From: DATEPR01 sp963780635
GTDB lineage: Bacteria; Actinomycetota; Actinomycetes; Mycobacteriales; Pseudonocardiaceae
Length of the DNA: 64,000 nucleotides
Assembly: GCA_963780635.1 (NCBI GenBank)
Contig: CAWACW010000015.1
Span: 372,001 to 436,000, forward strand
Direction of reading: 5' to 3'
Shown: positions 26,861 to 34,777 of the stretch, one piece after another
Layout: the number at the start of each line of letters is the position of its first letter
How positions within the stretch are numbered: the stretch's first letter is position 1
Notes under the pieces: generated by a model
Told to the model about the DNA's origin: nothing
Seen by the model: the letters and a program-made list of their open reading frames with translations, nothing else
The model's database searches: none
Translations under genes and position numbers: made by a program

Positions 26861-27339
26861 GGGCACGTGTTCCCCGTGGTTGGTCATCGCCGTTGCTCCC
26901 GTTGGTCATCGCCCGTGACGCGTCGAGCGTAACGGGAGTAGCTCGCGTGAGTCCCAAACGTAACCCTCCTCGACTGCGGCTACGGCAACCTATCTTCCTG
27001 CGTACTTGATTCACGGGCGCGCCAGTACTGTCTCGCCAGCGTCGCCTACACACCGTCGCCTCCGTGACGCCCCTTATAGTCCTGTGGGACAGACTGAATC
27101 TGCGGGGTCCCGACATCTATCTAGCGCGGACCAGCTCGATTGGTCGGAGTTTGGGTGCGAACTGCCGCGAGACCCACCCCCATTTCGAGCAACACTCTCG
27201 TCCTCGATCTGGCCGCTACAGTACGTACGTTGTGCGGCGACGTGGGTCAGGAGGCCCCAAAGCGCAGGTTCGAGCTTGGTCGTCTGTCCATGGTTTGTCC
27301 ATGAACTCCTGCAAATCGGGCATCTCCGGCCGTGATTCA

Positions 27340-27376
27340 GTTCCAGCCAGTGCGAGTTCAACTCCGTCGGCCCCAC
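27340..27376 (+). repeat. Degenerate copy of the tRNA 3' half (att-like site)
   Basis: It matches tRNA positions 22868-22904. GTTCCAGCCAGTG is identical (27340-27352), then a T-arm-like stretch with a few substitutions and one deletion, then TCGGCCCCAC identical (27367-27376). It lies in the same orientation as the tRNA, about 4.5 kb away. No intact tRNA can form here. Confidence 0.8.
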
Positions 27377-27492
27377 CGACAATGACCAGCACTCGGCGGG
27401 ACGCACCCTTGGAGTGCAGGTACGCGGGCGGGGACGCGATGTCAGCTCGGACCGGGGATGCGAATTCTTCTTCTCCGGAGCCGGTATGCATG

Positions 27493-27888
27493 TTATTTTG
27501 CGTGAGCCCGGCGGGCTTTCTCGACAAGTGCCGTGGCGGCACGGCCAGCTCTCTTGAACTCGGCGGGCGTCGTTGGCGTGTGGCTGTATCCAGACTTTGT
27601 CTTCAGGTTGAGCAGAGCCCTCAGATGCTCCGCAGCGTCGTTGCCTGCCTTCTTCAGCAGTTCAATTGCGTCAGAATGACTCTCTCCCTTCGCATGCTCA
27701 CCGAAACTGATGCAGCAGATCACATCCGATGCAGCAATGCCTGCGTGCACACACAACGTCACGTAGGCGTCAGCGACTTCTTCATCCTGGTCAGCAAATT
27801 CGTGGATCACGTTCGCCGCATCCATGAAGCTCCCCGCCTTTTGCAGGCGACCCTGCAAGATCTCCGTGTTGCACGGCTGCGTTCGCAC
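27493..27888 (-). CDS. HEPN-domain protein (toxin-like partner of the MNT protein)
   Basis: A 131-residue mostly helical protein: MDAANVIHEFADQDEEVADAYVTLCVHAGIAASDVICCISFGEHAKGESHSDAIELLKKAG...LLNLKTKSGYSHTPTTPAEFKRAGRAATALVEKA. This pattern of an ATLCVHAGIAASD helix followed by a Lys/Tyr-rich loop is seen in HEPN proteins paired with nucleotidyltransferases. The canonical Rx4-6H RNase motif is not clear; the closest match is KSGYSH, with Lys for Arg, so activity may be altered. The GTG start at 27888 directly follows the TGA of the MNT gene (27890-27892), so the pair is co-translated. Confidence 0.7.
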   Translation of the reverse strand: MRTQPCNTEILQGRLQKAGSFMDAANVIHEFADQDEEVADAYVTLCVHAGIAASDVICCISFGEHAKGESHSDAIELLKKAGNDAAEHLRALLNLKTKSGYSHTPTTPAEFKRAGRAATALVEKARRAHAK

Positions 27889-27889
27889 G

Positions 27890-28509
27890 TCAGTTATCCT
27901 TTCGCAGTTGTTTGTCAAGCCAGGAGCGGGTCCCGGCGACAGTGAGTCCCTCGTCCAGTACGGCACGCAAGACGGGTTCGTCGCGGTCACGGGCCATGAG
28001 CTCCGCGGCGGCATACTCAGAGGCTGCGTGTCGTTACCAGTCCATCGGGTGATATCGGCGGTCAAGTCATTGACTTGCGTTTCCCACAAGGCCTCGTCGG
28101 CGTTCTCCGGCCGCACTAACAGCAGGTCCAAGTCGCTGTCAACTGTCATTGAGCCACGAGCGGCCGAGCCGAACACGGCGGCGTACACGGGCTGCGGCCT
28201 CCAGGATTCGAGGCGATTCTCGATGCGCTTCAACAGCTTCTCCTGAAGGTCGGCGAGCCCAATGATGTGCTCTGCAGCGAGATGATCACGGTTGAGACGG
28301 TAGGCGAAGGCGTTACCGACCTTGTCTGACCGAACTACCCCCTGCTTGACCAGGCGCAACAAAACCTTGCGGATGCCCTCCTCCGAGTTCCGCGTCAGAA
28401 TTCGGTGAAGCTGACCCGTCGTAAACGTGACGTCGCTCCTGGCGAGCACAGCGAGGACATCGCCATCGAGGGTGGGCGTGACCGTCGACAGCGGTCGACT
28501 CAGTTCCAT
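27890..28509 (-). pseudogene. Winged-helix / MNT nucleotidyltransferase fusion, one frame break near the 3' end
   Basis: Residues 14-80 form a MarR/ArsR-like winged helix (VLAVLARSDVTFTTGQLHRILTRNSEEGIRKVLLRLVKQGVVRSDKVGNAFAYRLNRDH). Residues 106-165 carry the minimal nucleotidyltransferase motif GSAARGSMTVDSDLD, an exact GSx10DxD (Gly114, Ser115, Asp126, Asp128). A base is missing near 28015; correcting it gives EYAAAELMARDRDEPVLRAVLDEG...SWLDKQLRKDN and a natural stop at 27890-27892. As read, the frame instead runs on into the HEPN gene. In known type VII pairs the MNT protein AMPylates and silences the HEPN toxin. The fused winged helix suggests it also represses its own promoter at 28534-28581. 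Confidence 0.72.
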
Positions 28510-28533
28510 AGAGACGCCTCCTTGCTAGTCCCC

Positions 28534-28581
28534 ACTATAGTACTGCTATCCGCACTATAGTACGGCATCCCGTACTATAGT
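28534..28581. promoter_or_regulatory. Three ACTATAGT palindromes with exact 20-bp period (operator array)
   Basis: The perfect 8-bp palindrome ACTATAGT occurs at 28534-28541, 28554-28561 and 28574-28581, each start 20 bp from the last, so all sites face the same side of the helix. The array ends 25 bp upstream of the ATG of the winged-helix/MNT gene and is markedly AT-rich against the surrounding DNA. It is a strong candidate autoregulatory operator for that protein. Confidence 0.75.
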
Positions 28582-28636
28582 GGGTTCCACAGGTCTCCTT
28601 GCAGGCTCCGCCATTGCCGCCGGCAGACGACGTCAA

Positions 28637-28747
28637 TCAAAGGGCCACCAGTAGATGAGAGATCAGCTGGTCGTGCCGGACCTGATCGCGTGCGATTCCG
28701 AACTGTTCCGCGGTCGCGATTTCTTCCTCGGGGTCAAGCATCGGCAT
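28637..28747 (-). pseudogene. AbiEii/AbiGii-type nucleotidyltransferase toxin, N-terminal stub only
   Basis: A 36-codon frame, MPMLDPEEEIATAEQFGIARDQVRHDQLISHLLVAL, overlaps the AbiEi stop codon by 14 bp, as toxin genes do in AbiE operons. The conserved N-terminus of an AbiEii-family protein (usually about 250-300 residues) ends abruptly at a TGA. The nucleotidyltransferase motif GGTAL that should follow is missing, replaced by the MNT promoter region. The truncation point lies about 55 bp from the ACTATAGT array, suggesting the MNT/HEPN segment was inserted or a deletion joined the two loci. Confidence 0.6.
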
Positions 28748-29375
28748 CCTGCAGCGCTCGATCGACCGGGCCGGACTTCCGCTGTGCCGCGGCCAGGTCA
28801 CGGAGAAGATCCCGGTCCGCCCTCGGCAACAGGGCACGCACGGCGCCGTCAGCCTCGTCCCGGACGTCTCCCAGGTCGGGCCGGCCGGCGAGATCGACGA
28901 TCGTCTGCTCCACGGTGGTCACCCAGCCGGGTCCCAATTCGAGCGGACGACGCTCCACCTCGATCCGCCGCACATCCCGTCGCACGAACAGGATGTGGGC
29001 CTCCCGATCGGCCAGCCTGATCGCCGCCCTGTGGTGCGAGGCGGCGACAACGGCGACGCCCAACGCGCTGGGCACCGCTGCGTGCACGCGTGCGGCGCTG
29101 ATGCCCATCAGCGCGACCGACTGGGCTCCTTCGTCGGCGGCGGCCATCGCCAACGCCGACGACTCGAGGTCCGGCAGCCACGGCATGCCGACCCTGTCAT
29201 CGGGGACGACCGCGTAGTAGCCCGTCGCCAGCCGGTGCAGCACTCCGGACTTCACCAGCCGCGCGAACTCGGGACGCGGATACGCGTAGACACTGCCGGC
29301 GTCCTGGGGGCGGAGCACCCGCATCGGCCGATGGAGCAGGGACGCGGGCAGTCGACCGGCCTGTCGGGCCGCCAT
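28734..29375 (-). CDS. AbiEi-family antitoxin / transcriptional regulator
   Basis: A 213-residue protein with an N-terminal winged helix (LLHRPMRVLRPQDAGSVYAYPRPEFARLVKSGVLHRLATGYYAVVP) and the AbiEi C-terminal antitoxin domain (LMGISAARVHAAVPSALGVAVVAASHHR...VTTVEQTIVDLAGRPDLG). AbiEi represses the abiE operon and neutralises the AbiEii nucleotidyltransferase. ATG 29375 was chosen since GGAGGTG lies about eight bases upstream; an earlier GTG would add a non-conserved tail. Its toxin gene is truncated to a stub, leaving an orphan antitoxin. Confidence 0.83.
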   Translation of the reverse strand: MAARQAGRLPASLLHRPMRVLRPQDAGSVYAYPRPEFARLVKSGVLHRLATGYYAVVPDDRVGMPWLPDLESSALAMAAADEGAQSVALMGISAARVHAAVPSALGVAVVAASHHRAAIRLADREAHILFVRRDVRRIEVERRPLELGPGWVTTVEQTIVDLAGRPDLGDVRDEADGAVRALLPRADRDLLRDLAAAQRKSGPVDRALQDADA

Positions 29376-29388
29376 GAGTGTCACCTCC

Positions 29389-29405
29389 GTAGGCCTGAAG
29401 CCTAC
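29389..29405. promoter_or_regulatory. Inverted repeat upstream of abiEi (candidate AbiEi operator)
   Basis: GTAGGC (29389-29394) and GCCTAC (29400-29405) form a perfect 6-bp dyad with five bases between. It abuts the ribosome-binding site 14 bp upstream of the ATG. AbiEi proteins are known to autoregulate by binding inverted repeats at this place. Confidence 0.5.
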
Positions 29406-29525
29406 TCTCATGACAGTTACTCGCCAGTTCAGGACAAATACTGGACACGTTCCCGAGTGGGCAAACGATGACGGGTCGCCCGACGATATAGCGGGCTATA
29501 GCCCTCTTGCCCTGGAGTTCGCGGT

Positions 29526-30014
29526 ATGCCGACGACGCGTACGAACTGGTGGCGCGAGCCTTGGGTGTGGGTCGTGGCCGTGCCGGTGCTGATCGTGGGC
29601 ACGCTGACCATCACCCATCAGACTGCAGCACCGGCGACGGTCGCCGCCCCGGTGAGTTCCGCCCCGCTGATCGCGACAGCACCTCCAGCCACGACGGTCG
29701 CGCCCGCCGTCGTGACCACCGTGCTCCCGCCGCCCGCACCGCCGACGACCACGACGACCACCACCACCACCACTCCGCCGGCGGATCTCTGCGGCGCTCC
29801 GCCCAATCCGCTGGGCTACAACTACTGCGGCCACGGCTCGCTGATCGACGAGCCCGACGCCGCTACCTGCATCTACTTCCACTGCATCGGCAACTGGGAC
29901 GACGGCAAGGGGCACATGGAGGAGTGCGGGGACGGCGAGGTGAGTATGTCCGGCGGGCGTAGTGGCAGCTGCTCGGACCACGACGGTGACGCCATCGCCG
30001 TGCGGCAGGACTAA
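29526..30014 (+). CDS. Membrane-anchored Pro/Thr-stalk protein with extracellular Cys-rich domain
   Basis: A 162-residue protein. A short cytoplasmic tail with Trp residues is followed by a membrane segment (about residues 13-29, VWVVAVPVLIVGTLTIT). An Ala/Pro/Thr stalk includes a run of ten Thr. A compact C-terminal domain follows with six or more Cys (LCGAPPNPLGYNYCGHGSLI, CIYFHCIGNWDDGKGHMEECGDG, SCSDHDG). The same Cys/Trp/Gly pattern (C..P..GYNFC, YF.CI..W, EC.DG.S.SGG..G.CS.H.G) occurs at the C-termini of many secreted actinobacterial proteins of unknown function. It probably folds with disulfides outside the cell. It stands alone. Confidence 0.75.
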   Translation: MPTTRTNWWREPWVWVVAVPVLIVGTLTITHQTAAPATVAAPVSSAPLIATAPPATTVAPAVVTTVLPPPAPPTTTTTTTTTTPPADLCGAPPNPLGYNYCGHGSLIDEPDAATCIYFHCIGNWDDGKGHMEECGDGEVSMSGGRSGSCSDHDGDAIAVRQD

Positions 30015-30354
30015 CCGAAGGTGTCGAAACAGCGCGGACCGGTTCGGCAGGTCCTGGCCTCGCGGACCCGGGTCGTCGACCAGGCGCTGACAGAAGCCCG
30101 CTCTCGGCCGCTCACCCGCCAGTGTGACCACCAACGCCTTGATCAGCCGGATCGGTCCGGCGCTCCGACCGTGCCAGGACGTTGACCTGCGCCGTGGACA
30201 GGCCCACCGCGGCCGAACCTATGCGGAAGTCGTCACCCCGCCACACACGGACCAGGGGCCCGCTGCCTGTACTCTGACCCGAGATCGCGACTGACGCGAC
30301 CGTGGCAGTACCCGAGATTCCGGTGCGCCATCCGCGCGACGACGGGGGTTTCGG
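30015..30354. other. Gene-poor interval before the first desaturase
   Basis: No clear gene. On the minus strand two adjoining frames (about 30260-30020) read WRGDDFRIGSAAVGLSTAQVNVL and then LVVTLAGERPRAGFCQRLVDD. Joined by a one-base shift near 30135 they could be a small protein or relic of about 75 residues, but no start or family is recognisable. Confidence 0.3.
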
Positions 30355-31392
30355 ATGTCCTCGGCCAGCTCTCCGATTTCCGCTGCCCAGGAGACAGGCA
30401 GCGACTTCGCTGAACTCTCCCGGATCATCCGCGGCGCCGGCCTGCTCAACCGCAGGTACGGCTACTACATTCTCACCATCGCCCTGACGGTCGGCGCCTT
30501 CGCCGCCGGGTGGGTGGTGTTCGGGTTCGTCGGCGACTCGTGGTGGCAGCTGTTCGTCGCTGCCTTCCTGGCCCTGGCGGGTACCCAGCTGTCCTTCATC
30601 GGCCACGACGCCGGTCACAAGCAGATCTTCCGCGGCCGACGGGCCAACGACGCGATCGGGCTGGTCCACGGTGGACTGATCGGCGTCAGCTACGGCTGGT
30701 GGATCAGCAAGCACAACCGCCACCACGCCAACCCCAACCACGAGGACGACGATCCCGACGTCGGTATCGCCGCGCTCGCGTTCACCAAGAAGCAGGGCAG
30801 CGCCAAGACCGGCCTGCTCCGCTGGGTGGCCAAGTACCAGGCCTTCTTGTTCTTCCCGCTGCTGCTCCTGGAAGGCATCAGCCTGCACTGGTCGAGCATT
30901 CAGGCCATCCGCCGCCGCCAGGTGAAGTCCGGTTGGCTGGAGACCCTCCTGCTCGGCCTCCACATCGGCGGCTACCTCACAGCCGTGTTCCTCGTGCTGT
31001 CACCGGGGACCGCTGTCGTGTTCATCCTCGTGCACCAGTGCGTGTGGGGTGTCTACATGGGATGTTCGTTCGCCCCGAACCACAAGGGAATGCCCACGTT
31101 GTCCAAGGGACACACGCTGGACTTCCTGCGCAAGCAGGTACTCACGTCCCGGAACGTGAACGGCGGCCGCTGGGTGGACGTCACGCTGGGCGGGCTGAAC
31201 TACCAGATCGAGCACCACCTGTTCCCCAACATGCCCCGGCCGAACCTGCGGCGGGCGCAGCCGATCATCCGGGACTACTGCCAGGCCCGAGGCATCGACT
31301 ACGCCGAGTGTGGCGTGCTGCGGTCCTACGGTGCGGTGCTGAGTCACCTGCACGCGGTCGGCGAGCCCCTGCGGCGGGCCGAGTCCGACTAG
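30355..31392 (+). CDS. Fatty acid desaturase (membrane di-iron, linoleoyl-CoA-desaturase-like)
   Basis: A 345-residue membrane enzyme with the three histidine boxes of membrane di-iron desaturases: HDAGH (84-88), HNRHH (120-124) and QIEHH (about 285-289), plus four long hydrophobic helices. The third box with Gln/Ile (QIEHHLFPNMPRPNL) is typical of front-end/linoleoyl-CoA-type desaturases such as actinobacterial DesA3 relatives. It introduces a double bond into an acyl chain using O2 and reduced ferredoxin or flavodoxin reductase. The ATG follows GGGGG. It overlaps the convergent DUF6292 gene by 4 bp. Confidence 0.9.
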   Translation: MSSASSPISAAQETGSDFAELSRIIRGAGLLNRRYGYYILTIALTVGAFAAGWVVFGFVGDSWWQLFVAAFLALAGTQLSFIGHDAGHKQIFRGRRANDAIGLVHGGLIGVSYGWWISKHNRHHANPNHEDDDPDVGIAALAFTKKQGSAKTGLLRWVAKYQAFLFFPLLLLEGISLHWSSIQAIRRRQVKSGWLETLLLGLHIGGYLTAVFLVLSPGTAVVFILVHQCVWGVYMGCSFAPNHKGMPTLSKGHTLDFLRKQVLTSRNVNGGRWVDVTLGGLNYQIEHHLFPNMPRPNLRRAQPIIRDYCQARGIDYAECGVLRSYGAVLSHLHAVGEPLRRAESD

Positions 31393-31805
31393 GTCGCACT
31401 CGCGTAGCGGCCGAGCATGCGGGCTAGATCCTGCCGGGTCGGCGTCGCGGGCAGGGTGTCCTGCGGCGCCGAGTAGCGCCCGGCGACCACGTCGTCGACG
31501 AACTCCGCAACGACGGGAGGTTCGGGGGCGACGTCGTCGACATCGAGATGGGCGAGGACGACCGGGGCCTCGGCGGGATCGGTCTCCACCGCCACTGACC
31601 AGCCACGACGCTCACTCCACACGAGCATCAGGTCCTGGTCGGGCCGCTCTGGCAAGCGCCGAGCCAGCCCGAGGTACGCGGTGGCGGTGTCACTGATCTC
31701 GAAGTCGGTGCCTTCGGTCGGCACGCCGACCGCGGCTGCCACGGCCTCCAGATAACCGGCCAAGCCACGACTCAGATTCCACTGGTTGTCCTGGCCGTTG
31801 CGCAT
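31389..31805 (-). CDS. DUF6292 family protein
   Basis: A 138-residue soluble protein. The region GLAGYLEAVAAAVGVPTEG...DTATAYLGLARRLPERPDQDLMLVWSERRGWSVAVETDP matches what I know of DUF6292, a family concentrated in Pseudonocardiaceae. It has no signal peptide or membrane helix, and function is unknown. It is convergent with the desaturase gene. Confidence 0.7.
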   Translation of the reverse strand: MRNGQDNQWNLSRGLAGYLEAVAAAVGVPTEGTDFEISDTATAYLGLARRLPERPDQDLMLVWSERRGWSVAVETDPAEAPVVLAHLDVDDVAPEPPVVAEFVDDVVAGRYSAPQDTLPATPTRQDLARMLGRYASAT

Positions 31806-31954
31806 ACGCCGATGCTAGTCCCCAGGCAGCGCACCACAGTCGGCGGGAATCAAGCCGTCCGATGTAGACGCACGCTGTGCGCGGAAGGACGACCGACAAA
31901 GGTCGTGCCCGCATCAACCTTGCGAATGAATGCGGGCACGACCGGATGGATCCG

Positions 31955-32158
31955 TCAGATGGCGCGTACGCCCTGGGCCTGCGGCCCCTTCTGACCCTGG
32001 CCGATCTCGAACTCGACCCGCTGGCCCTCATCGAGGGACTTGAAGCCCGTGCCCTGGATCTCCGAGTAATGCACGAAGACGTCCGGGCCGCCCCCGTCCT
32101 GAGCGATGAAGCCGAAGCCCTTCTCGCCGTTGAACCACTTCACACTGCCTTGCGCCAT
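31955..32158 (-). CDS. Cold-shock domain protein (CspA family)
   Basis: A 67-residue single cold-shock domain with RNP1 (KGFGFI, residues 13-18) and RNP2 (VFVHYSEI, 27-34). It binds single-stranded RNA/DNA and acts as an RNA chaperone. Size and sequence are standard for actinobacterial CspA paralogues. The upstream 32159-32431 stretch holds no gene I can support and may contain its leader. Confidence 0.95.
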   Translation of the reverse strand: MAQGSVKWFNGEKGFGFIAQDGGGPDVFVHYSEIQGTGFKSLDEGQRVEFEIGQGQKGPQAQGVRAI

Positions 32159-32431
32159 GCTGATATCTCCCTAATGCTGGCTTCGGCCGAGTCCTCACGG
32201 CGAGGACCGCCGGTCACCATCGGCCATCCTTGCACGGCTCGCGTCGCATGGGAATTCCAACCCGCACCCGAAGTGGCCCAGATCCCCCGTAACAGTCAAC
32301 TGTGGATCACGGCGCTGGCAGTGCTCAGGGCCGGTTTCCCCAGGTCAGAGCCATGTTCGGGGTTCTTGGGACGGGGTCACCACCCCTTCGGGTACGGTCC
32401 GTGACACGGCCTACATCTTTACGCCGATCTC

Positions 32432-32740
32432 TCAGCCAACGGCCCGCCGTTTCGGCCACGCGGCGTCCACCTGGCGCGCGAGGTCGGCCACTGTGGTCAG
32501 CGAGTGTCCTGAGTCGGCCTGCTCGGCGAGAATCTTGCTCAGACCGGCTGTCACCTCGGCGCCGGCAGCGCCGGCCCGCATCAGCGCCACGGTGAGGTTG
32601 GCGGGCAGCTGATCGCGCTCTCGCGTGGTCGTGGTGGCGAGTGTCTCTCGCCACGCGACGCCCAGTTCGTCCAGCAGGCCGGCCAGCCGCCACCAGACGG
32701 CGAGCTGCTTGGTGCTCTTCTCCGACACGTCGTCCGGCAT
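32432..32740 (-). CDS. Hypothetical protein (102 aa)
   Basis: Not recognised. A helical, charged soluble protein, MPDDVSEKSTKQLAVWWRLAGLLDELGVAW..., with no membrane segment and coding-like composition. It lies 36 bp downstream of another small minus-strand gene (32777-33094), so the two may be co-transcribed. Confidence 0.55.
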   Translation of the reverse strand: MPDDVSEKSTKQLAVWWRLAGLLDELGVAWRETLATTTTRERDQLPANLTVALMRAGAAGAEVTAGLSKILAEQADSGHSLTTVADLARQVDAAWPKRRAVG

Positions 32741-32776
32741 GTGCTGTCCCTTCCGGCCCGCCGTCCGCGCGGCGAC

Positions 32777-33094
32777 TCAGTCGTCGTGACCGCGCTGCCA
32801 CGCCCGTACGGTCGGTTCGATGACCGTCGAATTCGTGGCGCTGGCCAGCCACTGCCGTGCTCGCCGATCGGTCAGGGACAGCAGTGCCGATTCCAGATCG
32901 TCGACGTCGAAGTCACTCGGGCGACGCCACACCAGCATGAAGACGCCCGCCACGACGAGCGTGGCGGCAGTCGCGTCCTGCGTGATGCCGTACGCCCGAT
33001 GGAACACCGACACGCCCAGCCTGCGGCGCAGTTCCAGTAAGGCTTCGCTCTGGCCCGCGTCGATGCGGGCCATGACCGACCTCGCCCAGCCCAT
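32777..33094 (-). CDS. Hypothetical protein (105 aa)
   Basis: Not recognised. It starts MGWARSVMARIDAGQSEALLELRRRLGVSVFHRAYGITQDATAATLVVAGVFMLVWRRPSDFDVDDLE. The helical N-terminus and the LTDRRARQWL segment suggest a small soluble helical protein. It is upstream of and co-directional with the 102-residue hypothetical. The 33095-33390 stretch on its 5' side shows no gene. Confidence 0.5.
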   Translation of the reverse strand: MGWARSVMARIDAGQSEALLELRRRLGVSVFHRAYGITQDATAATLVVAGVFMLVWRRPSDFDVDDLESALLSLTDRRARQWLASATNSTVIEPTVRAWQRGHDD

Positions 33095-33390
33095 GCCGGC
33101 GGCCTAGCCTGCCTCGCCTGGTCCCGGATCGAGCCGCGTGCGCTGTCCGTCCTCGTGACGTGGTCGCCGCAGTGTTCCGGTGTCCATTTTTCGAGCCTAC
33201 GCCGACCCAGGTCAGCGGCCCGTGGCCCGACAGACCGGCGATGGAGGGGGGTGGCGCGGATGGAGGGCACCTGTCAGGATGGAGTCATCCCCCGATGAGG
33301 TGCACTCATCGATCGTGGCGTTTTCATACCTGTGCAGCGAGGTAGAGCCACCCCGACGGCCGATGATTCACTGAGCAGAGGAAGCGCCGG

Positions 33391-33591
33391 ATGACCTGGG
33401 CACGCCATGTAGGTACGACGACGTCTGCCGCGCCTTGGTCGGAGCGGTCGCGAATGGTCGAGCGGGAGCACAACGCCGAGCAGAACGCACGGGCCGCGAT
33501 GACGGTCGCCAGCAACGCGGTGGACGCCGAGGACTGCGGCGCACTGCTCGCGATGCTGGGCCTGGACCTCGGCGATCCCGAGCGTTCCTGA
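33391..33591 (+). CDS. Small hypothetical protein (66 aa)
   Basis: The conserved-looking part is MVEREHNAEQNARAAMTVASNAVDAEDCGALLAMLGLD, a helical C-terminus ending in an LAMLGL motif seen in small Pseudonocardiaceae proteins of unknown role. The true start may be the ATG at 33454 rather than 33391. Confidence 0.5.
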   Translation: MTWARHVGTTTSAAPWSERSRMVEREHNAEQNARAAMTVASNAVDAEDCGALLAMLGLDLGDPERS

Positions 33592-33672
33592 CCCGCGAGA
33601 GTTCACTCCGTATCACAGCACTGCGTCGCCGTGAACGCGCGTCTGACGCCGTTACTCGCGTAGGCTGAAGCC

Positions 33673-33706
33673 ATCGATGGTAAGCCATCATCGGCGCACC
33701 ATCGAT
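33673..33706. promoter_or_regulatory. Long dyad upstream of the acyl-CoA desaturase
   Basis: ATCGATGGT (33673-33681) and ACCATCGAT (33698-33706) are perfect 9-bp arms with a 16-bp spacer, about 127 bp before the desaturase ATG at 33833. It could be an operator for lipid-responsive control; no regulator is assigned. Confidence 0.45.
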
Positions 33707-33832
33707 CCTTCGTGACCGGCCGAACATTCAACGGCGACTGCCACGCCGACACCGTTCACGGGCGACTGATCACGCGGCCAGCCGGCGGTCCTGCCCTGGC
33801 CGCACAATCCTACGACGTGAGGTAACTGCCCG

Positions 33833-34777
33833 ATGACCGCTGCCGCTCCGGCGACGCCCGCCACCGAACGACCCGCAAAACCAATGCTTTCCGGGCAAGC
33901 AAGTCTTGCCGAACTGGTGACGATCCGAGCCTTCCTGATCATCCCGTTCGTCGCCCTGCTGGCGTTGGTTCCGGCCGTGTGGGGATGGGGTATCAGCTGG
34001 GTCGACATCGCTGTCGCAGCTGTGTTCTACACAGTGTCCACATTGGGCATCACCATCGGCTACCACCGCTACTTCACCCATGGTGCCTTCAAGGCCCGGC
34101 GGCCGCTGCGGATCGCACTCGCGATCGCGGGCAGCCTTGCCGCGCAAGGACCCGTGACCACGTGGGTGGCGGATCACCGTCGGCACCACGCCTTCTCCGA
34201 CCGCGAGGGCGATCCGCACTCGCCCTGGCTGTTCGGCACGTCGCCAATGGCGCTGGCCAAGGGTTTCTGGCACGCCCACATGGGCTGGCTGTTCGGCAGG
34301 GACAGGACCAACATCGACAGGTTCGCACCCGATCTGGTGAGCGATCGCGCCATCAGCACGGTCGACCGGATGTTCCCGGTCTGGGTGGCGCTGAGTGTGG
34401 GACTGCCCGCGGTGCTGGTCGGCCTGATCACGATGTCGTGGTGGGGCGTACTGACCGGCTTCCTGTGGGCCGGTCTGGCCCGCGTCGCGTTCCAGCATCA
34501 CGTCACGTGGTCGGTGAACTCGATCTGTCACATGATCGGTGACCGGCCGTTCGCCAGCCGGGACCGCTCTGCCAACTTCTGGCCGCTGGCGGTGCTCTCA
34601 ATGGGTGAATCCTGGCACAACTCGCACCACGCCGACCCCACCGCGGCCCGGCACGGCGTCCGCCGCGGCCAGGTGGACATCTCGGCCCGGATGATCTGGG
34701 TGTTCGAGAAGTTCGGCTGGGTGTCGGACGTCCGCTGGACCAGCCCGGACCGGCTGGCGAAGCTCAGTAGTCGCTGA
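33833..34777 (+). CDS. Delta-9-type acyl-CoA/acyl-lipid desaturase
   Basis: A 314-residue membrane di-iron enzyme with histidine boxes HRYFTH (78-83), HRRHH (115-119) and HNSHH (262-266) and WVADHRRHHAFSDREGDPHSPW typical of stearoyl-CoA delta-9 desaturases. Four hydrophobic helices flank the boxes. It makes oleoyl/palmitoleoyl chains for membrane fluidity. It is the second desaturase in 4 kb, close to a cold-shock gene, although they are not in one operon. The stop overlaps the convergent Crp/Fnr gene by 14 bp. Confidence 0.93.
   Translation: MTAAAPATPATERPAKPMLSGQASLAELVTIRAFLIIPFVALLALVPAVWGWGISWVDIAVAAVFYTVSTLGITIGYHRYFTHGAFKARRPLRIALAIAGSLAAQGPVTTWVADHRRHHAFSDREGDPHSPWLFGTSPMALAKGFWHAHMGWLFGRDRTNIDRFAPDLVSDRAISTVDRMFPVWVALSVGLPAVLVGLITMSWWGVLTGFLWAGLARVAFQHHVTWSVNSICHMIGDRPFASRDRSANFWPLAVLSMGESWHNSHHADPTAARHGVRRGQVDISARMIWVFEKFGWVSDVRWTSPDRLAKLSSR

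Larger units (their letters stand above)
22866..27376. mobile_element. Remnant of a tRNA-targeted integrative islet carrying decayed defence-like genes
   Basis: The interval runs from the tRNA 3' half to a degenerate duplicate of that 3' half (27340-27376), the layout left by site-specific integration into a tRNA gene. Between them lie only three minus-strand genes (unrecognised protein, DUF262/HNH protein, SF1 helicase), all broken by multiple indels. GC content is lower than in the flanks, and there is no recognisable integrase, excisionase or replication gene. Non-coding stretches are 22904-23162 and 26861-27492, where I see nothing except the att-like repeat. The loss of the integrase and the diverged repeat suggest an old event. 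Confidence 0.6.

Noticed and set aside
27064..27945. 293-codon plus-strand frame across the att-like repeat
   Set aside because: It is antisense to the HEPN gene and crosses the tRNA-derived repeat; the translation lacks any domain character.
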